From: an uncultured Paracoccaceae bacterium
Lineage (GTDB): Bacteria > Pseudomonadota > Alphaproteobacteria > Rhodobacterales > Rhodobacteraceae
NCBI GenBank assembly: GCA_937916485.1
Contig: CALFSV010000225.1
Span: 1 to 32,510, forward strand
DNA length: 32,510 nucleotides
Direction of reading: 5' to 3'
This document shows, in pieces, positions 1 to 8,208 of this stretch. The position numbers were made by a program, and so were the translations under genes. The notes beneath the pieces were generated by a model, which made no database searches, had not been told where the DNA came from, and saw only the letters and a program-made list of their open reading frames with translations. The number at the start of each line of letters is the position of its first letter. Within the stretch, counting starts at the first letter, position 1.

Positions 1-29
1 TAGTCCCGTATCAAGCTTAGTCCCGTATC
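1..29. repeat. Short direct repeat over the 3' end of the SH3 gene
   Basis: TAGTCCCGTATC occurs at 1-12 and again at 18-29, a tandem duplication with a 17-bp period. The second copy covers the last codons and stop of the SH3-domain gene, and the first lies just downstream. It looks like a local slippage duplication. Confidence 0.7.
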
Positions 30-706
30 TCGTCGGCTTCGACACCCCACAGGGCGGATTTCGGCGCCCAGCCGCGGTAGCCCGCGACCGAGATCCGGCA
101 CCAGTCCGGTTCGCAGGTGCCAAGCCGGGCGATTACCCCAGCCTCAAGCCGCGCCGATTCAGGGGCCGCCGCGTCCGGTCGGCTGCGCAGGGCCAGCATA
201 TCCTTATCCACGATGACGGTTCGGTTGCCGGACAACAGGGCGTAGTGGACCCACCCGCCGAGTCCTTCGCGGTCGACGACCCGCCGCCAATGCCCGTATT
301 CGGCAGTGACAAGCAGGGGCATGTCCCGGCGCAGGAACACCCAGTCGATCCGGTGTGACAAGGATGGCCCGCGCCGCACATTCCCTTCGCTGGTCTTGAG
401 CGACACATAGCGGGGCAGGGGCAGGTTGGTTTCCGGGCCAACGGCAGGGCCTTCGACGGGTTCGGCGACGCTTGCCGGGACCGCCTCAATTATGGCCGTA
501 TCTGCGACTTCGGGTTGGGTTCGGGGCGGCGCGGCGGCAAGCGTTGCATCAGTCGGTGTGTCGACTTGCGGGGCCTCGGGTGCTGGTACGACAAGGCTTG
601 CGGGCCGTGGTTCTGGCCGCAACTGCTGGGCGACCCCGGCAGTGCCGAGGTGGATAATCGCGAGTGCGGCCAAAAGGCCGAGTCCCGACAGGAAAGTCTT
701 GTGCAC
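17..706 (-). CDS. Secreted protein with two bacterial SH3-like domains
   Basis: The 229-residue protein begins with a basic stretch and a hydrophobic segment (HKTFLSGLGLLAALAI), typical of a signal peptide or N-terminal anchor, so it probably acts in the periplasm. A Pro/Ala-rich linker of about 90 residues follows. Next come two SH3_4-type repeats: the first has the NVRRGPSLSHRIDWVF signature and ends at GGWVHYALLSG, the second runs from ALRSRPD to GWAPKSALWGV. Such domains usually bind peptidoglycan or target wall enzymes. I chose a GTG start at 706 because GAGGG lies just upstream and the signal sequence begins there; the frame stays open further upstream but runs antisense to the neighbouring dehydrogenase. 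It diverges from that gene. The stop is TAA. The exact role is unknown. Confidence 0.85.
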   Translation of the reverse strand: MHKTFLSGLGLLAALAIIHLGTAGVAQQLRPEPRPASLVVPAPEAPQVDTPTDATLAAAPPRTQPEVADTAIIEAVPASVAEPVEGPAVGPETNLPLPRYVSLKTSEGNVRRGPSLSHRIDWVFLRRDMPLLVTAEYGHWRRVVDREGLGGWVHYALLSGNRTVIVDKDMLALRSRPDAAAPESARLEAGVIARLGTCEPDWCRISVAGYRGWAPKSALWGVEADEIRD

Positions 707-732
707 GATATCCCTCGATCTGCCTATCGTCG

Positions 733-754
733 CGTGAGGTTCTTGTGCCTCACG
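733..754. promoter_or_regulatory. Inverted repeat in a divergent promoter region
   Basis: CGTGAGG (733-739) and CCTCACG (748-754) form a perfect 7-bp inverted repeat around an 8-nt spacer. It lies in the 106-bp gap between the SH3-domain gene and the 2-hydroxyacid dehydrogenase gene, which diverge. It could be an operator or a 5'-leader hairpin; the sequence does not decide. Confidence 0.4.
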
Positions 755-812
755 TCGGTTGCGTTCAACTTGCCACCAATGCACTGTCTTGGAAAGTCGG
801 GGAGGACCAGAG

Positions 813-1799
813 ATGCCAGGGAAACGGTTGAGTGTTGTCGTGACGCGACGGTTGCCCGAAGCAGTCGAGACGCGGATGACCGAGTTGTTCAATGTCACGC
901 TGCGCGAGGATGACACCCCGCTCACCCGTGCCCAACTGGGCGAGGCGATGGCAACGGCCGATGTTCTGGTGCCGACGATCACCGATACCATTGACGCCGC
1001 CCTGCTGGCGCAGGCGGGTGAGAAGCTCAAGCTGATCGCCAACTTCGGGGCGGGCATCGACCATGTCGATGTGGCCACTGCCCGCCAGCGTGGCATTCTG
1101 GTGTCCAATACCCCCGGCGTCGTGACCGAGGACACCGCCGATATGACCATGGCCCTGATCCTTGCCGTCACCCGCCGCATCCCCGAGGGGCTTGCCCTGA
1201 TGCAGGCAGGCGGCTGGACTGGTTGGGCACCCACCGCGATGCTGGGCGGTCGGGTTGGGGGCCGGCGGCTGGGCATTTTGGGCATGGGCCGCATCGGGCA
1301 GGCTGTCGCCCGCCGGGCTGCCGCCTTTGGCATGCAGATCCACTACCACAACCGCAAGCGTCTGCGTCCCGAGGTAGAGGAGGCGCTGGAAGCCACCTAT
1401 TGGGAAAGCCTCGACCAGATGGTTGCCCGGATGGACGTCCTGTCGATCAACTGTCCCCACACGCCTTCTACCTTCCATCTTATGAACGCCCGCCGTCTCA
1501 AGCTGATGAAGCCGTCATCGGTCATCGTGAACACTTCGCGCGGCGAGGTCATCGACGAGAACGCCTTGACCCGTATGCTGCGCGCCAGCGAGATCGCGGG
1601 GGCAGGGCTCGATGTTTACGAACGTGGGGTGGAACTGAACCCACGCCTGCGCGAACTGCCCAATGTCGTGCTGTTGCCGCATATGGGGTCCGCGACCGTC
1701 GAGGGCCGGATCGAGATGGGCGAAAAGGTCATCATCAACATCAAGACCTTCGCCGATGGGCACCGCCCACCGGACCTTGTGGTGCCGGGGATGCTCTGA
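813..1799 (+). CDS. D-isomer-specific 2-hydroxyacid dehydrogenase (glyoxylate/hydroxypyruvate reductase type)
   Basis: This 328-residue enzyme belongs to the NAD(P)-dependent D-2-hydroxyacid dehydrogenase family, which interconverts 2-oxoacids and D-2-hydroxyacids in the cytoplasm. The dinucleotide-binding motif GMGRIG is at residues 157-162. The expected catalytic residues are Arg243 (in TSRGEVID), a Glu near 270 (DVYERG) and His290 (LPHMGSAT). The NFGAGIDHVDV block near residue 78 is typical of glyoxylate reductase/glycerate dehydrogenase relatives. The length is normal for the family. The ATG at 813 follows GGGGAGGA with good spacing; an earlier in-frame ATG at 759 lacks such a site. The substrate cannot be fixed from sequence, since glyoxylate, hydroxypyruvate and formate enzymes look alike at this level. 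Confidence 0.92.
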   Translation: MPGKRLSVVVTRRLPEAVETRMTELFNVTLREDDTPLTRAQLGEAMATADVLVPTITDTIDAALLAQAGEKLKLIANFGAGIDHVDVATARQRGILVSNTPGVVTEDTADMTMALILAVTRRIPEGLALMQAGGWTGWAPTAMLGGRVGGRRLGILGMGRIGQAVARRAAAFGMQIHYHNRKRLRPEVEEALEATYWESLDQMVARMDVLSINCPHTPSTFHLMNARRLKLMKPSSVIVNTSRGEVIDENALTRMLRASEIAGAGLDVYERGVELNPRLRELPNVVLLPHMGSATVEGRIEMGEKVIINIKTFADGHRPPDLVVPGML

Positions 1800-1815
1800 C
1801 CCCTCTGTCTTTGGG

Positions 1816-2280
1816 TCAAAGTGTCTGGGCGTATTCCACCAGTTGATCGACCACGATGCCCCAGCCGACATAAAAGCCCATGTCTTCATGCATCTTGCGC
1901 GATTCTGCTGACCGGTGTCGCGCCGTGGCCGTGTATCGGGTACCGCCATTGCCATCAGGGGCAAGGTCGATAATCGCCGTCATGAAAGGTTCCGGGTTCG
2001 GCTTCCAGCCTTCGGTGAAGGCGTCCGAGAACACGATTCGGCTGTTTTCGATCAGGTCCAGAAAGATCCCGTTGTTCTCCATGACGTTGCCTTCGACGTC
2101 AAAGGTGGTGTTGAACCGCCCGCCGACCTTCAGGTCGATGTCGCAGGCGGTGACGAGGTTGGGCTTTGGCACAAAGAACTGCATGATGTGCTCGGGCGTC
2201 GTCCAGCAGGCCCAGACAACCGAGGGCGAAATGGGAAGCGTGCGGGTGAACGAAAGATCAGTACTCGGGTCAAGGTCCAT
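1816..2280 (-). CDS. SRPBCC/AHSA1-family protein
   Basis: The 154-residue protein has the layout of the START-like AHSA1 (activator of Hsp90 ATPase homologue) family: an N-terminal strand SFTRTLPISPSVVWACWTTPEHIMQFF, then KVGGRFNTTFDVEGNVMENNGIFLD, and a C-terminal helix around GWGIVVDQLVEYA. Members form a helix-grip fold with a hydrophobic cavity; most bacterial ones have no proven function. The ATG at 2280 is preceded by AAAGGA with about 5 nt spacing. It ends 17 nt from the convergent dehydrogenase gene and lies 106 bp downstream of the lipase gene on the same strand, so co-transcription is possible. Confidence 0.85.
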   Translation of the reverse strand: MDLDPSTDLSFTRTLPISPSVVWACWTTPEHIMQFFVPKPNLVTACDIDLKVGGRFNTTFDVEGNVMENNGIFLDLIENSRIVFSDAFTEGWKPNPEPFMTAIIDLAPDGNGGTRYTATARHRSAESRKMHEDMGFYVGWGIVVDQLVEYAQTL

Positions 2281-2386
2281 GGCGTCCTTTCTGCCCCAAA
2301 AGGGGATGCCGTAGCATTTGGAATGGCCCAAGCTAGATCGGCGCCGACCGCGCTGCAATCCCGTCAGTGACAGCCGAACGGTCCGC

Positions 2387-3028
2387 CTATCTGTTCGGAG
2401 GCCAGACATCGGGGAGCTTGGCCTTTCCTTTTTCCATGATCGGTATGTAGCGGTCCATGGAATGCTGAAGCCCGGAGATGGGGGTCTTGGCCAGCCATTT
2501 GACCGATCCGATCCGCCGATAGCCGTTAGCCGCCAGCGGAAACCGCCCAACCGGATCGTCGGCATAGACGATATTCATCACCCAACCCTCCTTGGCCAGC
2601 ATATCGGCGCCAAAGCGGGGTTGAGGCGAGGCAAAGCAAAGGGTTGGCACGCCGTAGTGACACCCCAGGATCTGGGCCGAGGCTGCGCCAAGGGAATGGC
2701 CGACGATATAGGTCGGTTTGCGACTACCCAGAAAGGTGTGAATGGCCTTGGCATGCAGGGCAAAGCCCCGGTGCCACTTGGCGTTGCCGATGCAGGTCCC
2801 CACCTCATCCCAGCCGACCTGCTGACCGGACACGAGCATGGTGTTGAAGTTGAACCGCAGCCAGTCCGTCCAGTGGTTTGTGCCGGGAATGATCAGGGTG
2901 CCGTCATTAAGGAACCAGGCCTGCACCCCGCCCCGGTCAAGGCTGTCCTGCAAGGGCGGCATCAGCCCGGCGCCAAGGTAGCTGTTGCGGGCCAGCGCGG
3001 CGGCCTTCATCACTTCCATCTGCCGCAT
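2387..3028 (-). CDS. Class 3-type lipase/esterase (alpha/beta hydrolase)
   Basis: This is a small serine hydrolase of 213-215 residues. In the longer numbering the nucleophile elbow GHSLG puts Ser114 in place. Asp159 or Asp160 (YADDPVGRF) and His191 (LQHSMDRY) complete a triad arranged as in the fungal/class 3 lipases, including the HS-x-x-x-Y pattern around the histidine. No signal peptide is apparent, so it is probably cytoplasmic. ATG codons occur at 3034 and 3028. AAGGAC abuts the first but sits about 7 nt from the second, so I start at 3028; the difference is two residues. The stop is TAG. The natural substrate is unknown. Confidence 0.8.
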   Translation of the reverse strand: MRQMEVMKAAALARNSYLGAGLMPPLQDSLDRGGVQAWFLNDGTLIIPGTNHWTDWLRFNFNTMLVSGQQVGWDEVGTCIGNAKWHRGFALHAKAIHTFLGSRKPTYIVGHSLGAASAQILGCHYGVPTLCFASPQPRFGADMLAKEGWVMNIVYADDPVGRFPLAANGYRRIGSVKWLAKTPISGLQHSMDRYIPIMEKGKAKLPDVWPPNR

Positions 3029-3034
3029 CTTCAT

Positions 3035-3284
3035 GTCCTTGTCAGTGGGGTTGGGCCGATTGGTCTGGGCCGGTTTGTCTGGGCCGGGTGTGTTTGACCG
3101 CGAGGGTGCCGCGTTCAGGGCATCGCGTCCAGTCGGGCTTTCCCCACCTGTTGCCCGACCTGTTTCCCAACGGCTTGCCGGACTGTGTGCCTGTCGGTTT
3201 CGATACGGAACATGTCGGCTGCCTCTCGCAGTCCGATCCGGTTTGAGACAGATTGCGCATCATGTCATCCAAGGGAGTCGGTGC
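3035..3284. other. Divergent intergenic region between lipase and DMGDH-like genes
   Basis: This gap of about 250 bp holds no convincing gene. It contains an imperfect tandem repeat of GTCTGGGCCGG around 3063-3095 and must carry both promoters. I could not place -10/-35 boxes with confidence. Confidence 0.4.
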
Positions 3285-5780
3285 ATGCAAACCCATGTCA
3301 AAGCGCTTGTTGTCGGCGGTGGGGCCGTCGGGACGTCGATAGCCTATCACCTGGCCCGGGCCGGATGGTCCGACGTTGTCCTGCTCGAGCGGGACGAACT
3401 GACCAGCGGATCGACCTGGCATGCAGCGGGCCTCTTGCCCCTGTTCAACATGTCCTATGCGACAACACACATCCACAAATACTCAGTCGATTTCTACAAG
3501 AGCCTTGAGGCCGAGACCGGCCTGAACGCGGGCTTTGCCGTTGTTGGCAACTTGCGGATGGCGCAGACCGATGCCCGGATGGACGAATACATGGTCTATG
3601 CCGCCACGGCCGAGACCTGTGATGTGCCGTTTGAATGGATGACTCCCCAGCAGATCAAGGCCCGCTGGCCCCTGGTCCGGACCGAAGACCTCAAGGGGGC
3701 GATCTACCATCCCACAGACGGCTACATCAATCCGGCTGACGTCACGATGGCCATGGCCAAGGGGGCCCGCCAGCGGGGCGTGACGATCGAGCGCAAGTGG
3801 CAGGTCGATGGCTACAAATGGGCGGGCGATCATTGGGAGGTCACGGTCTCCAAGATGATCGAAAAGGGGGGCAACCTTGTCGCCTCGGACGAACAGATGG
3901 TGATCCATGCCGAACATGTGGTCACAGCGACCGGTAACCACGCCCAGAGGACTGCGCGGATGTTGGGGATCAAGATGCCCGCCATCCCGGTCGAGCATCA
4001 GTTCATCGTGACAGAGCCCGACCCGATGCTGGTGCAGTGGCGCAAGGACAACGGCGAACACCCCGTCCTGCGCGATGCCGACGCCAAATGGTACGTCCGT
4101 GAAGAGCGCGGCGGCTGGATCCTTGGCCCATATGAGCAGGGCGCGCCGGCCCGGTTCCAGTATGGTGTGCCCGACAGCTTCCGCGCCGACCTCTTTCCCC
4201 TCGATCTCGACCGGATCGAAGAGGAATACATGTCGATGATCCACCGCATCCCCTCGTCCGAGACGGTGGGCCTGAAGGACGATTTCAACGGGCCGATCTG
4301 CTACACGCCCGACGGCAACCCCCTTGTCGGTCCGGCACCGGGCCTCAAGAACATGTGGCTTGCCGAAGGCTTTTCCTTCGGGATCACCGCCGCTGGCGGC
4401 ACTGGCTACTACCTCGCCCAGATGATGGTCGAGGGCGAAGCCGAGATCGACATGGCCAGCCTTGACCCCAAGCGCTACGGCTCTTGGATGACGACCGACT
4501 ATGCCGTGGCCAAGAACGAAGAGGCCTATTCGCACGTCTTCATCCTGCACCACCCCGATGAGGAACGGCCCGCCGCCCGCCCGCTGCGCACCTCGCCCGC
4601 CTACGACAGGCAGGCCGCCCGAGGGGCCCAGTTTGGCCAGGTTAACGGCTGGGAGCGGCCCAACTACTTTGCCCCCGCCGGGTTCAGCGATCATGACAGC
4701 CGCAGCTTCCGCCGGGGCGGCTGGTGGGAGCATTCCGTGCAAGAGGCCAAGGCGATCCGCGAAGGTGTCGGCCTTGTCGACGCCACGGCCTTTACCAAGC
4801 ACCGCATCAGCGGGCCGGGGGCCACGGCGTTCCTCGACTGGTTCACCACCAACAAGCTGCCCAAGGTCGGCCGGATCAACCTGACCTACGCGCTGACCGA
4901 CGCGGGGACCACCCGGACGGAATACACGATCGTGAGGCTGGCCGAGGATGACTATTACCTTGTGTCGGCAGGTGCTTGGCACGCCTATGATCAGGACTTC
5001 CTCTATAAGGCGGTGATGGAGAAAGAGGCCGAGTTTGGCCGCATCAACGAAGAAGATGTCACCACCAAATGGGGAGTTTTTGCCATCGCGGGCCCCAAGT
5101 CGCGCGATGTCCTCAAGGCTGTGATCCGGGACGCCGATCCCGAAACCGCCTTGTCCAACAAGCGCTTCCCGTGGCTCAGCGCCCGCCAGATCGAGCTGGG
5201 GATGTGTCCGGTGAACGCCATAAGGGTCGCCTATACCGGTGAGCTGGGCTGGGAACTGCACCACCCGATCGAAATGCAGAACTACCTGTTTGACCTGCTG
5301 GAAGAGGCGGGCAAGCCGCATGGGATGAAGCTGGTCGGGGCCCGTGCCCAGAACTGGCTGCGTCAGGAAAAATCGTACCGCGCCTTTGGCAACGAGCTTG
5401 GCCGCGATGCGACCCCGCTCGAGGCGGATCTGCCTCGCTTTGTCGACCTGTCCAAGGACTTCAACGGCAAATCCGCCATGGAGGCGATTGGCGTAAGGTC
5501 CAAATGTGTGACCGTTCTGATCGATGGCCCCGCCGACGCGGACCCTTGGGGACGGGAGGTCCTGTTTGGGCCGGATGGCGGACCACGGGTTGGTCGCCTG
5601 ACCTCTGGTGGATACTCCGTCGCCTTTGGCAAGAGCATCGGCATGGGCTACGTCCGCCCAGATCTGGCGGTCGTCGGGCAAAAGCTGAAGGTGCGGATGT
5701 TCCGCGAACTTTGGGACGCTGTTGTTGTCGAAGACAGTCCCTACGACCCCCAGAACGCCCGCATCCGGCTGGACGGATAG
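3285..5780 (+). CDS. FAD-dependent dehydrogenase with GcvT domain (dimethylglycine/sarcosine dehydrogenase family)
   Basis: The 831-residue protein fuses an N-terminal DAO-type flavoprotein to a C-terminal GcvT/aminomethyltransferase half. The FAD-binding GGGAVG is at residues 11-16. GSTWHAAG places His46 where DMGDH and sarcosine dehydrogenase attach FAD covalently. From about residue 460 the GcvT part shows KHRISGPGATAFLDW, AYTGELGWELHHP and the C-terminal block AFGNELGRDATPLEADL. These enzymes oxidatively demethylate N-methylated amines such as dimethylglycine or sarcosine and can pass the one-carbon unit to tetrahydrofolate. The start has AAGGGAG 7 nt upstream. The gene stands alone, without folate or glycine-cleavage genes nearby, so the substrate is open. 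The stop is TAG. Confidence 0.88.
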   Translation: MQTHVKALVVGGGAVGTSIAYHLARAGWSDVVLLERDELTSGSTWHAAGLLPLFNMSYATTHIHKYSVDFYKSLEAETGLNAGFAVVGNLRMAQTDARMDEYMVYAATAETCDVPFEWMTPQQIKARWPLVRTEDLKGAIYHPTDGYINPADVTMAMAKGARQRGVTIERKWQVDGYKWAGDHWEVTVSKMIEKGGNLVASDEQMVIHAEHVVTATGNHAQRTARMLGIKMPAIPVEHQFIVTEPDPMLVQWRKDNGEHPVLRDADAKWYVREERGGWILGPYEQGAPARFQYGVPDSFRADLFPLDLDRIEEEYMSMIHRIPSSETVGLKDDFNGPICYTPDGNPLVGPAPGLKNMWLAEGFSFGITAAGGTGYYLAQMMVEGEAEIDMASLDPKRYGSWMTTDYAVAKNEEAYSHVFILHHPDEERPAARPLRTSPAYDRQAARGAQFGQVNGWERPNYFAPAGFSDHDSRSFRRGGWWEHSVQEAKAIREGVGLVDATAFTKHRISGPGATAFLDWFTTNKLPKVGRINLTYALTDAGTTRTEYTIVRLAEDDYYLVSAGAWHAYDQDFLYKAVMEKEAEFGRINEEDVTTKWGVFAIAGPKSRDVLKAVIRDADPETALSNKRFPWLSARQIELGMCPVNAIRVAYTGELGWELHHPIEMQNYLFDLLEEAGKPHGMKLVGARAQNWLRQEKSYRAFGNELGRDATPLEADLPRFVDLSKDFNGKSAMEAIGVRSKCVTVLIDGPADADPWGREVLFGPDGGPRVGRLTSGGYSVAFGKSIGMGYVRPDLAVVGQKLKVRMFRELWDAVVVEDSPYDPQNARIRLDG

Positions 5781-6098
5781 GGGTAGTCCACACCGCTTTG
5801 GCTGCGAGGATCGGTCGTAAAATGGCCGACCTCCTGCCACATGCATGACGCGGTCCCCTCACATACAATCTTGGTTAATTTTGTGTGAGGGTGCCGTGTT
5901 ATGGCGTATGTTTCGAAAATCGTTCCTGTCAATGCGGCCAATTTGGCGGCGCGACTTCTTGATCATTAGAAGGCTGGGGCCCGCTCTGGCGCAGACCTGA
6001 GCCCTATCCCAGCAACGGCTGTTGACCACTGCCCCCCCGATCAGCCCTCTGACCGACCAAGGACCGGGATTGCCGCAGTTTGCCTCACCACGGGCGCG
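5781..6098. other. Leader of the Hint gene: interrupted 5' coding segment
   Basis: This stretch of about 320 bp lies between the DMGDH-like gene and the ATG at 6099 of the Hint gene. Its second half looks like the 5' part of that gene. An ATG at 5901, with GAGGG 9 nt upstream, opens MAYVSKIVPVNAAN and runs 22 codons in the frame of 6099 to a TAG at 5967-5969. After the TAG the frame stays open into 6099 and encodes VCLTTGAMIETPLG, which contains the Cys that normally begins a Hint domain. No ATG, GTG or TTG lies between the TAG and 6099. Confidence 0.6.
5856..5891. promoter_or_regulatory. Inverted repeat overlapping a likely ribosome binding site
   Basis: CCCTCACA (5856-5863) is repeated inverted as TGTGAGGG (5884-5891); the pairing can extend by CAA/TTG across a 2-nt bulge. 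The right arm contains the GAGGG that would serve the ATG at 5901, so the hairpin could hide that site. It could equally be a protein operator or a weak terminator of the upstream gene. Confidence 0.4.
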
Positions 6099-6758
6099 AT
6101 GATCGAGACGCCGCTTGGGCCGAAGTTGATCGAAACTCTCGAGGTCGGCGATCTGGTCTCGACCCGGGGAAGCGGACCCCAGCCGCTGCGGCACGTTTTG
6201 CATCGGCGTCTGGCCCCTTTGACCCTCAAGGATCGGCCGCATCTGGCCCCGATCACCATTCGGGCCGGGTCGATCGGTGTTGGTTTGCCGCGGCGCGACC
6301 TGAGTGTTTCACCGCAGCACATTGTCCTCATGTCCGACCCAAGGCTGGAGACAACGCTTGGTCCGATGCCCTGCCGGAAGGCCGCCGCGCAATTGGTGGA
6401 TGTCGTTCCCGGCATTGTCGCTGCAAGGATCATGCGGACAGTCACATATGTGCACCTGGCCTTTGACAAGGACGAAGTCATCTTTGCCGAAGGTGTTCCA
6501 ACCGAATGTTCCGATCTGGCCGGAAGGGGCTGCCCAGCCATGCCGGATACCAACGCGGCGGAGTTGCGAGAGGTATTTGCCGGATTGTTGGGAGAAAACG
6601 GGTCTGTCGTTGTGCCGGTGCAGGGCGGCGCATCCAACCAAAAGGGTATGCACTCTTCCCGACCGTCAAAGGCTTGGCATGCGACAGCCTCGTTTGGTCC
6701 GAAACCCATTCAGGCGCCTAAAGGACGGACAGGCTGGCGGGGCTCTATCTTCGCCTGA
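6099..6758 (+). CDS. Hint-domain protein, probably 5'-interrupted
   Basis: The translated 219 residues match the Hedgehog/intein-like Hint domain common in Rhodobacterales: TPLGPKLIETLEVGDLVSTRGSGPQPLRHV, then PITIRAGSIGVGLPRRDLSVSPQHIVLM, then VTYVHLAFDKDEVIFAEGVPTEC. Hint domains derive from self-processing folds and often sit on secreted or calcium-binding proteins; this one has no such partner. Starting at 6099 drops the usual N-terminal nucleophile, since the preceding in-frame codons read CLTTGA, and there is no good ribosome binding site. The likely original start is 5901, separated by a TAG at 5967. The gene is therefore either a nonsense-mutated pseudogene or is expressed by readthrough or from a poor internal start. 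Its 3' end overlaps the convergent small membrane gene by 14 nt. Confidence 0.7.
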   Translation: MIETPLGPKLIETLEVGDLVSTRGSGPQPLRHVLHRRLAPLTLKDRPHLAPITIRAGSIGVGLPRRDLSVSPQHIVLMSDPRLETTLGPMPCRKAAAQLVDVVPGIVAARIMRTVTYVHLAFDKDEVIFAEGVPTECSDLAGRGCPAMPDTNAAELREVFAGLLGENGSVVVPVQGGASNQKGMHSSRPSKAWHATASFGPKPIQAPKGRTGWRGSIFA

Positions 6759-7059
6759 AGGCCCGGGCCCTCAGGCGCAGTCGGACGATCGTCGACGATA
6801 CCGGTTGTTGAAGAAACGGAATATCAACGGCCAGCAGCAAAAGCCCGATGGGAAGCATCCAGATCGACAAGACTGGCAGGATCGACAGTATCCCGCCCAG
6901 GATCAGCAGGATCGCGGCGGGTATCCGCAGCAACCGCCACCTTCGTTGCCGCAGCACGTTCAAAGGCCGCTCTGCCCAAGGCATGGCCTTGGCAAGGGCC
7001 CGGAACTGTCGGTCAAGGCGCCTTTGCCGGATGTCTTGTGAGGATGGGCGCAGGGTCAT
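6745..7059 (-). CDS. Small membrane protein of unknown function
   Basis: The 104-residue protein has a basic N-terminal third and a hydrophobic centre, RIPAAILLILGGILSILPVLSIWMLPIGLLLLAVDI split here by its Pro, Ser and Trp residues into two short membrane helices, and ends in a basic tail (RLRLRARAFRRR). By the positive-inside rule both ends should face the cytoplasm. Similar short two-helix proteins are frequent in Rhodobacterales, but I know no assigned function. No strong ribosome binding site precedes the ATG at 7059. It lies 66 bp downstream of the FAD oxidoreductase gene on the same strand and may be the last gene of that unit. The stop is TAG. Confidence 0.65.
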   Translation of the reverse strand: MTLRPSSQDIRQRRLDRQFRALAKAMPWAERPLNVLRQRRWRLLRIPAAILLILGGILSILPVLSIWMLPIGLLLLAVDIPFLQQPVSSTIVRLRLRARAFRRR

Positions 7060-7125
7060 GATGGTCAGATGGGCGAACAGAGGCCATAGGTCAATGGCGG
7101 TCGGGCGAACCCGGCAAGGACGACT

Positions 7126-8208
7126 TTAGCTTTTCCCGAACCGTGCGGGCGACAAAGCGGCCCGGGTCTGCGCGTCCAGCGGCCCGGTGACCCCCGAAAC
7201 CAGATCGGCAAGATGCTGGCTGGCCGCAGGAGAGGTCTGGAACCCGTAGCCCCCCTGACCTGCGCACCACAGGAAGGTGGGCTCTGCTGCGTCGGGGCCA
7301 AGGACCAACTGCCGATCCGGGGCAAAAGTCCGCAGACCCGCCCACGAGGTCAGGAGCCGGGTCACCGGCTCGGTCACATGGGCTTCGTAGCGAGCGATCC
7401 CCTCAGCCAGAACCATGTCATCGGCCCAGGCGTCATGTGGCTCTGTCAGGTGTTCCTCGGCAGGGCTGACGATCAGGGCGCCAGCGTCGGGCTTGGCGTA
7501 CCAATCCTCGCCCGGACCGAACAGCATGGGCCAGGCTGAGATATCGTGCCCGCCGGGGGCCGGGATACGGGCCATCGACCGGCGCAACGGGGTAAACCCA
7601 AGCGGGGCCACCCCCGCCATCGTGGCAACGACGTCCACCCATGCCCCAGCTGCATTGACGATATGGCGGGCTTCGAGAACCTGCGCCGTCGTGGTGATCT
7701 GCCAGCCCGTTGTAGTGCGGTTGATCGCGGTCACTTCGGCCCTGGTCTGAACCGTCCCGCCGTTCTGTCGCACCTCGGCGGCAAAGTTCTGGATCAGCCG
7801 GTCGGTATCGATGTCCCACGCGGCCTCGTGGTAGCCGATCCGGTCAATGACATCCGTCCGCAGGATCGGTACGCGGGCCACGGCGTCGGCGAGCGACATC
7901 TCTTCCATCTCCATCGACAGGAGGTCGGCGGCAAAGGCCTCGGCCGTTTCGGCGCTGCCCAAAAGCATCAGCCCCCGCGGGCTCAGGACACCGCCATTGG
8001 CCGTGGCGTGATATGCGTGGCTGGCCCGGTTGAGGGCGACGACGGACGGCTTGCCATAGGTCTCTTCAAACAGTGCCGCTGACCGGCCCGAGGCATGGTA
8101 GCCAAGCCCGGTCTCACGTTCGAGAACGGTCACCACGCCCAGGTGGGACAGGCGGGCCGCGGCCGAAATGCCGGCGATGCCGCCCCCGATGACCAGAAAG
8201 TCGATCAC
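7126..8208 (-). CDS. FAD-dependent oxidoreductase, DAO family (D-amino acid/glycine oxidase-like)
   Basis: The 360-residue protein starts with a Rossmann FAD-binding motif (VIDFLVIGGGIAGISAA) and has the DAO-family C-terminal block FLWCAGQGGYGFQTSPAAS, which closes over the flavin. GYHASGRSAALF near residue 50 matches related D-amino acid dehydrogenases and FAD oxidases. Such enzymes oxidise D-amino acids, glycine, sarcosine or other secondary amines. I start it at GTG 8208, which overlaps the TGA of the upstream aldo/keto reductase gene in a GTGA, with GGAAGAGG in front; an upstream ATG would extend it into the neighbour by 21 residues. The coupling implies a shared pathway with the reductase. 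The substrate is unknown. Confidence 0.85.
   Translation of the reverse strand: MIDFLVIGGGIAGISAAARLSHLGVVTVLERETGLGYHASGRSAALFEETYGKPSVVALNRASHAYHATANGGVLSPRGLMLLGSAETAEAFAADLLSMEMEEMSLADAVARVPILRTDVIDRIGYHEAAWDIDTDRLIQNFAAEVRQNGGTVQTRAEVTAINRTTTGWQITTTAQVLEARHIVNAAGAWVDVVATMAGVAPLGFTPLRRSMARIPAPGGHDISAWPMLFGPGEDWYAKPDAGALIVSPAEEHLTEPHDAWADDMVLAEGIARYEAHVTEPVTRLLTSWAGLRTFAPDRQLVLGPDAAEPTFLWCAGQGGYGFQTSPAASQHLADLVSGVTGPLDAQTRAALSPARFGKS

Noticed and set aside
3483..5846. A 787-codon open frame antisense to the DMGDH-like gene
   Set aside because: The sense strand encodes a clear FAD/GcvT enzyme; the antisense frame has no recognisable domain and reflects codon bias in GC-rich DNA. The same holds for the 558-codon antisense frame at 29662-31338.
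6099..6758. An intein or homing element
   Set aside because: The Hint domain is not flanked by extein sequence and contains no endonuclease signature; it fits free-standing Rhodobacterales Hint proteins.
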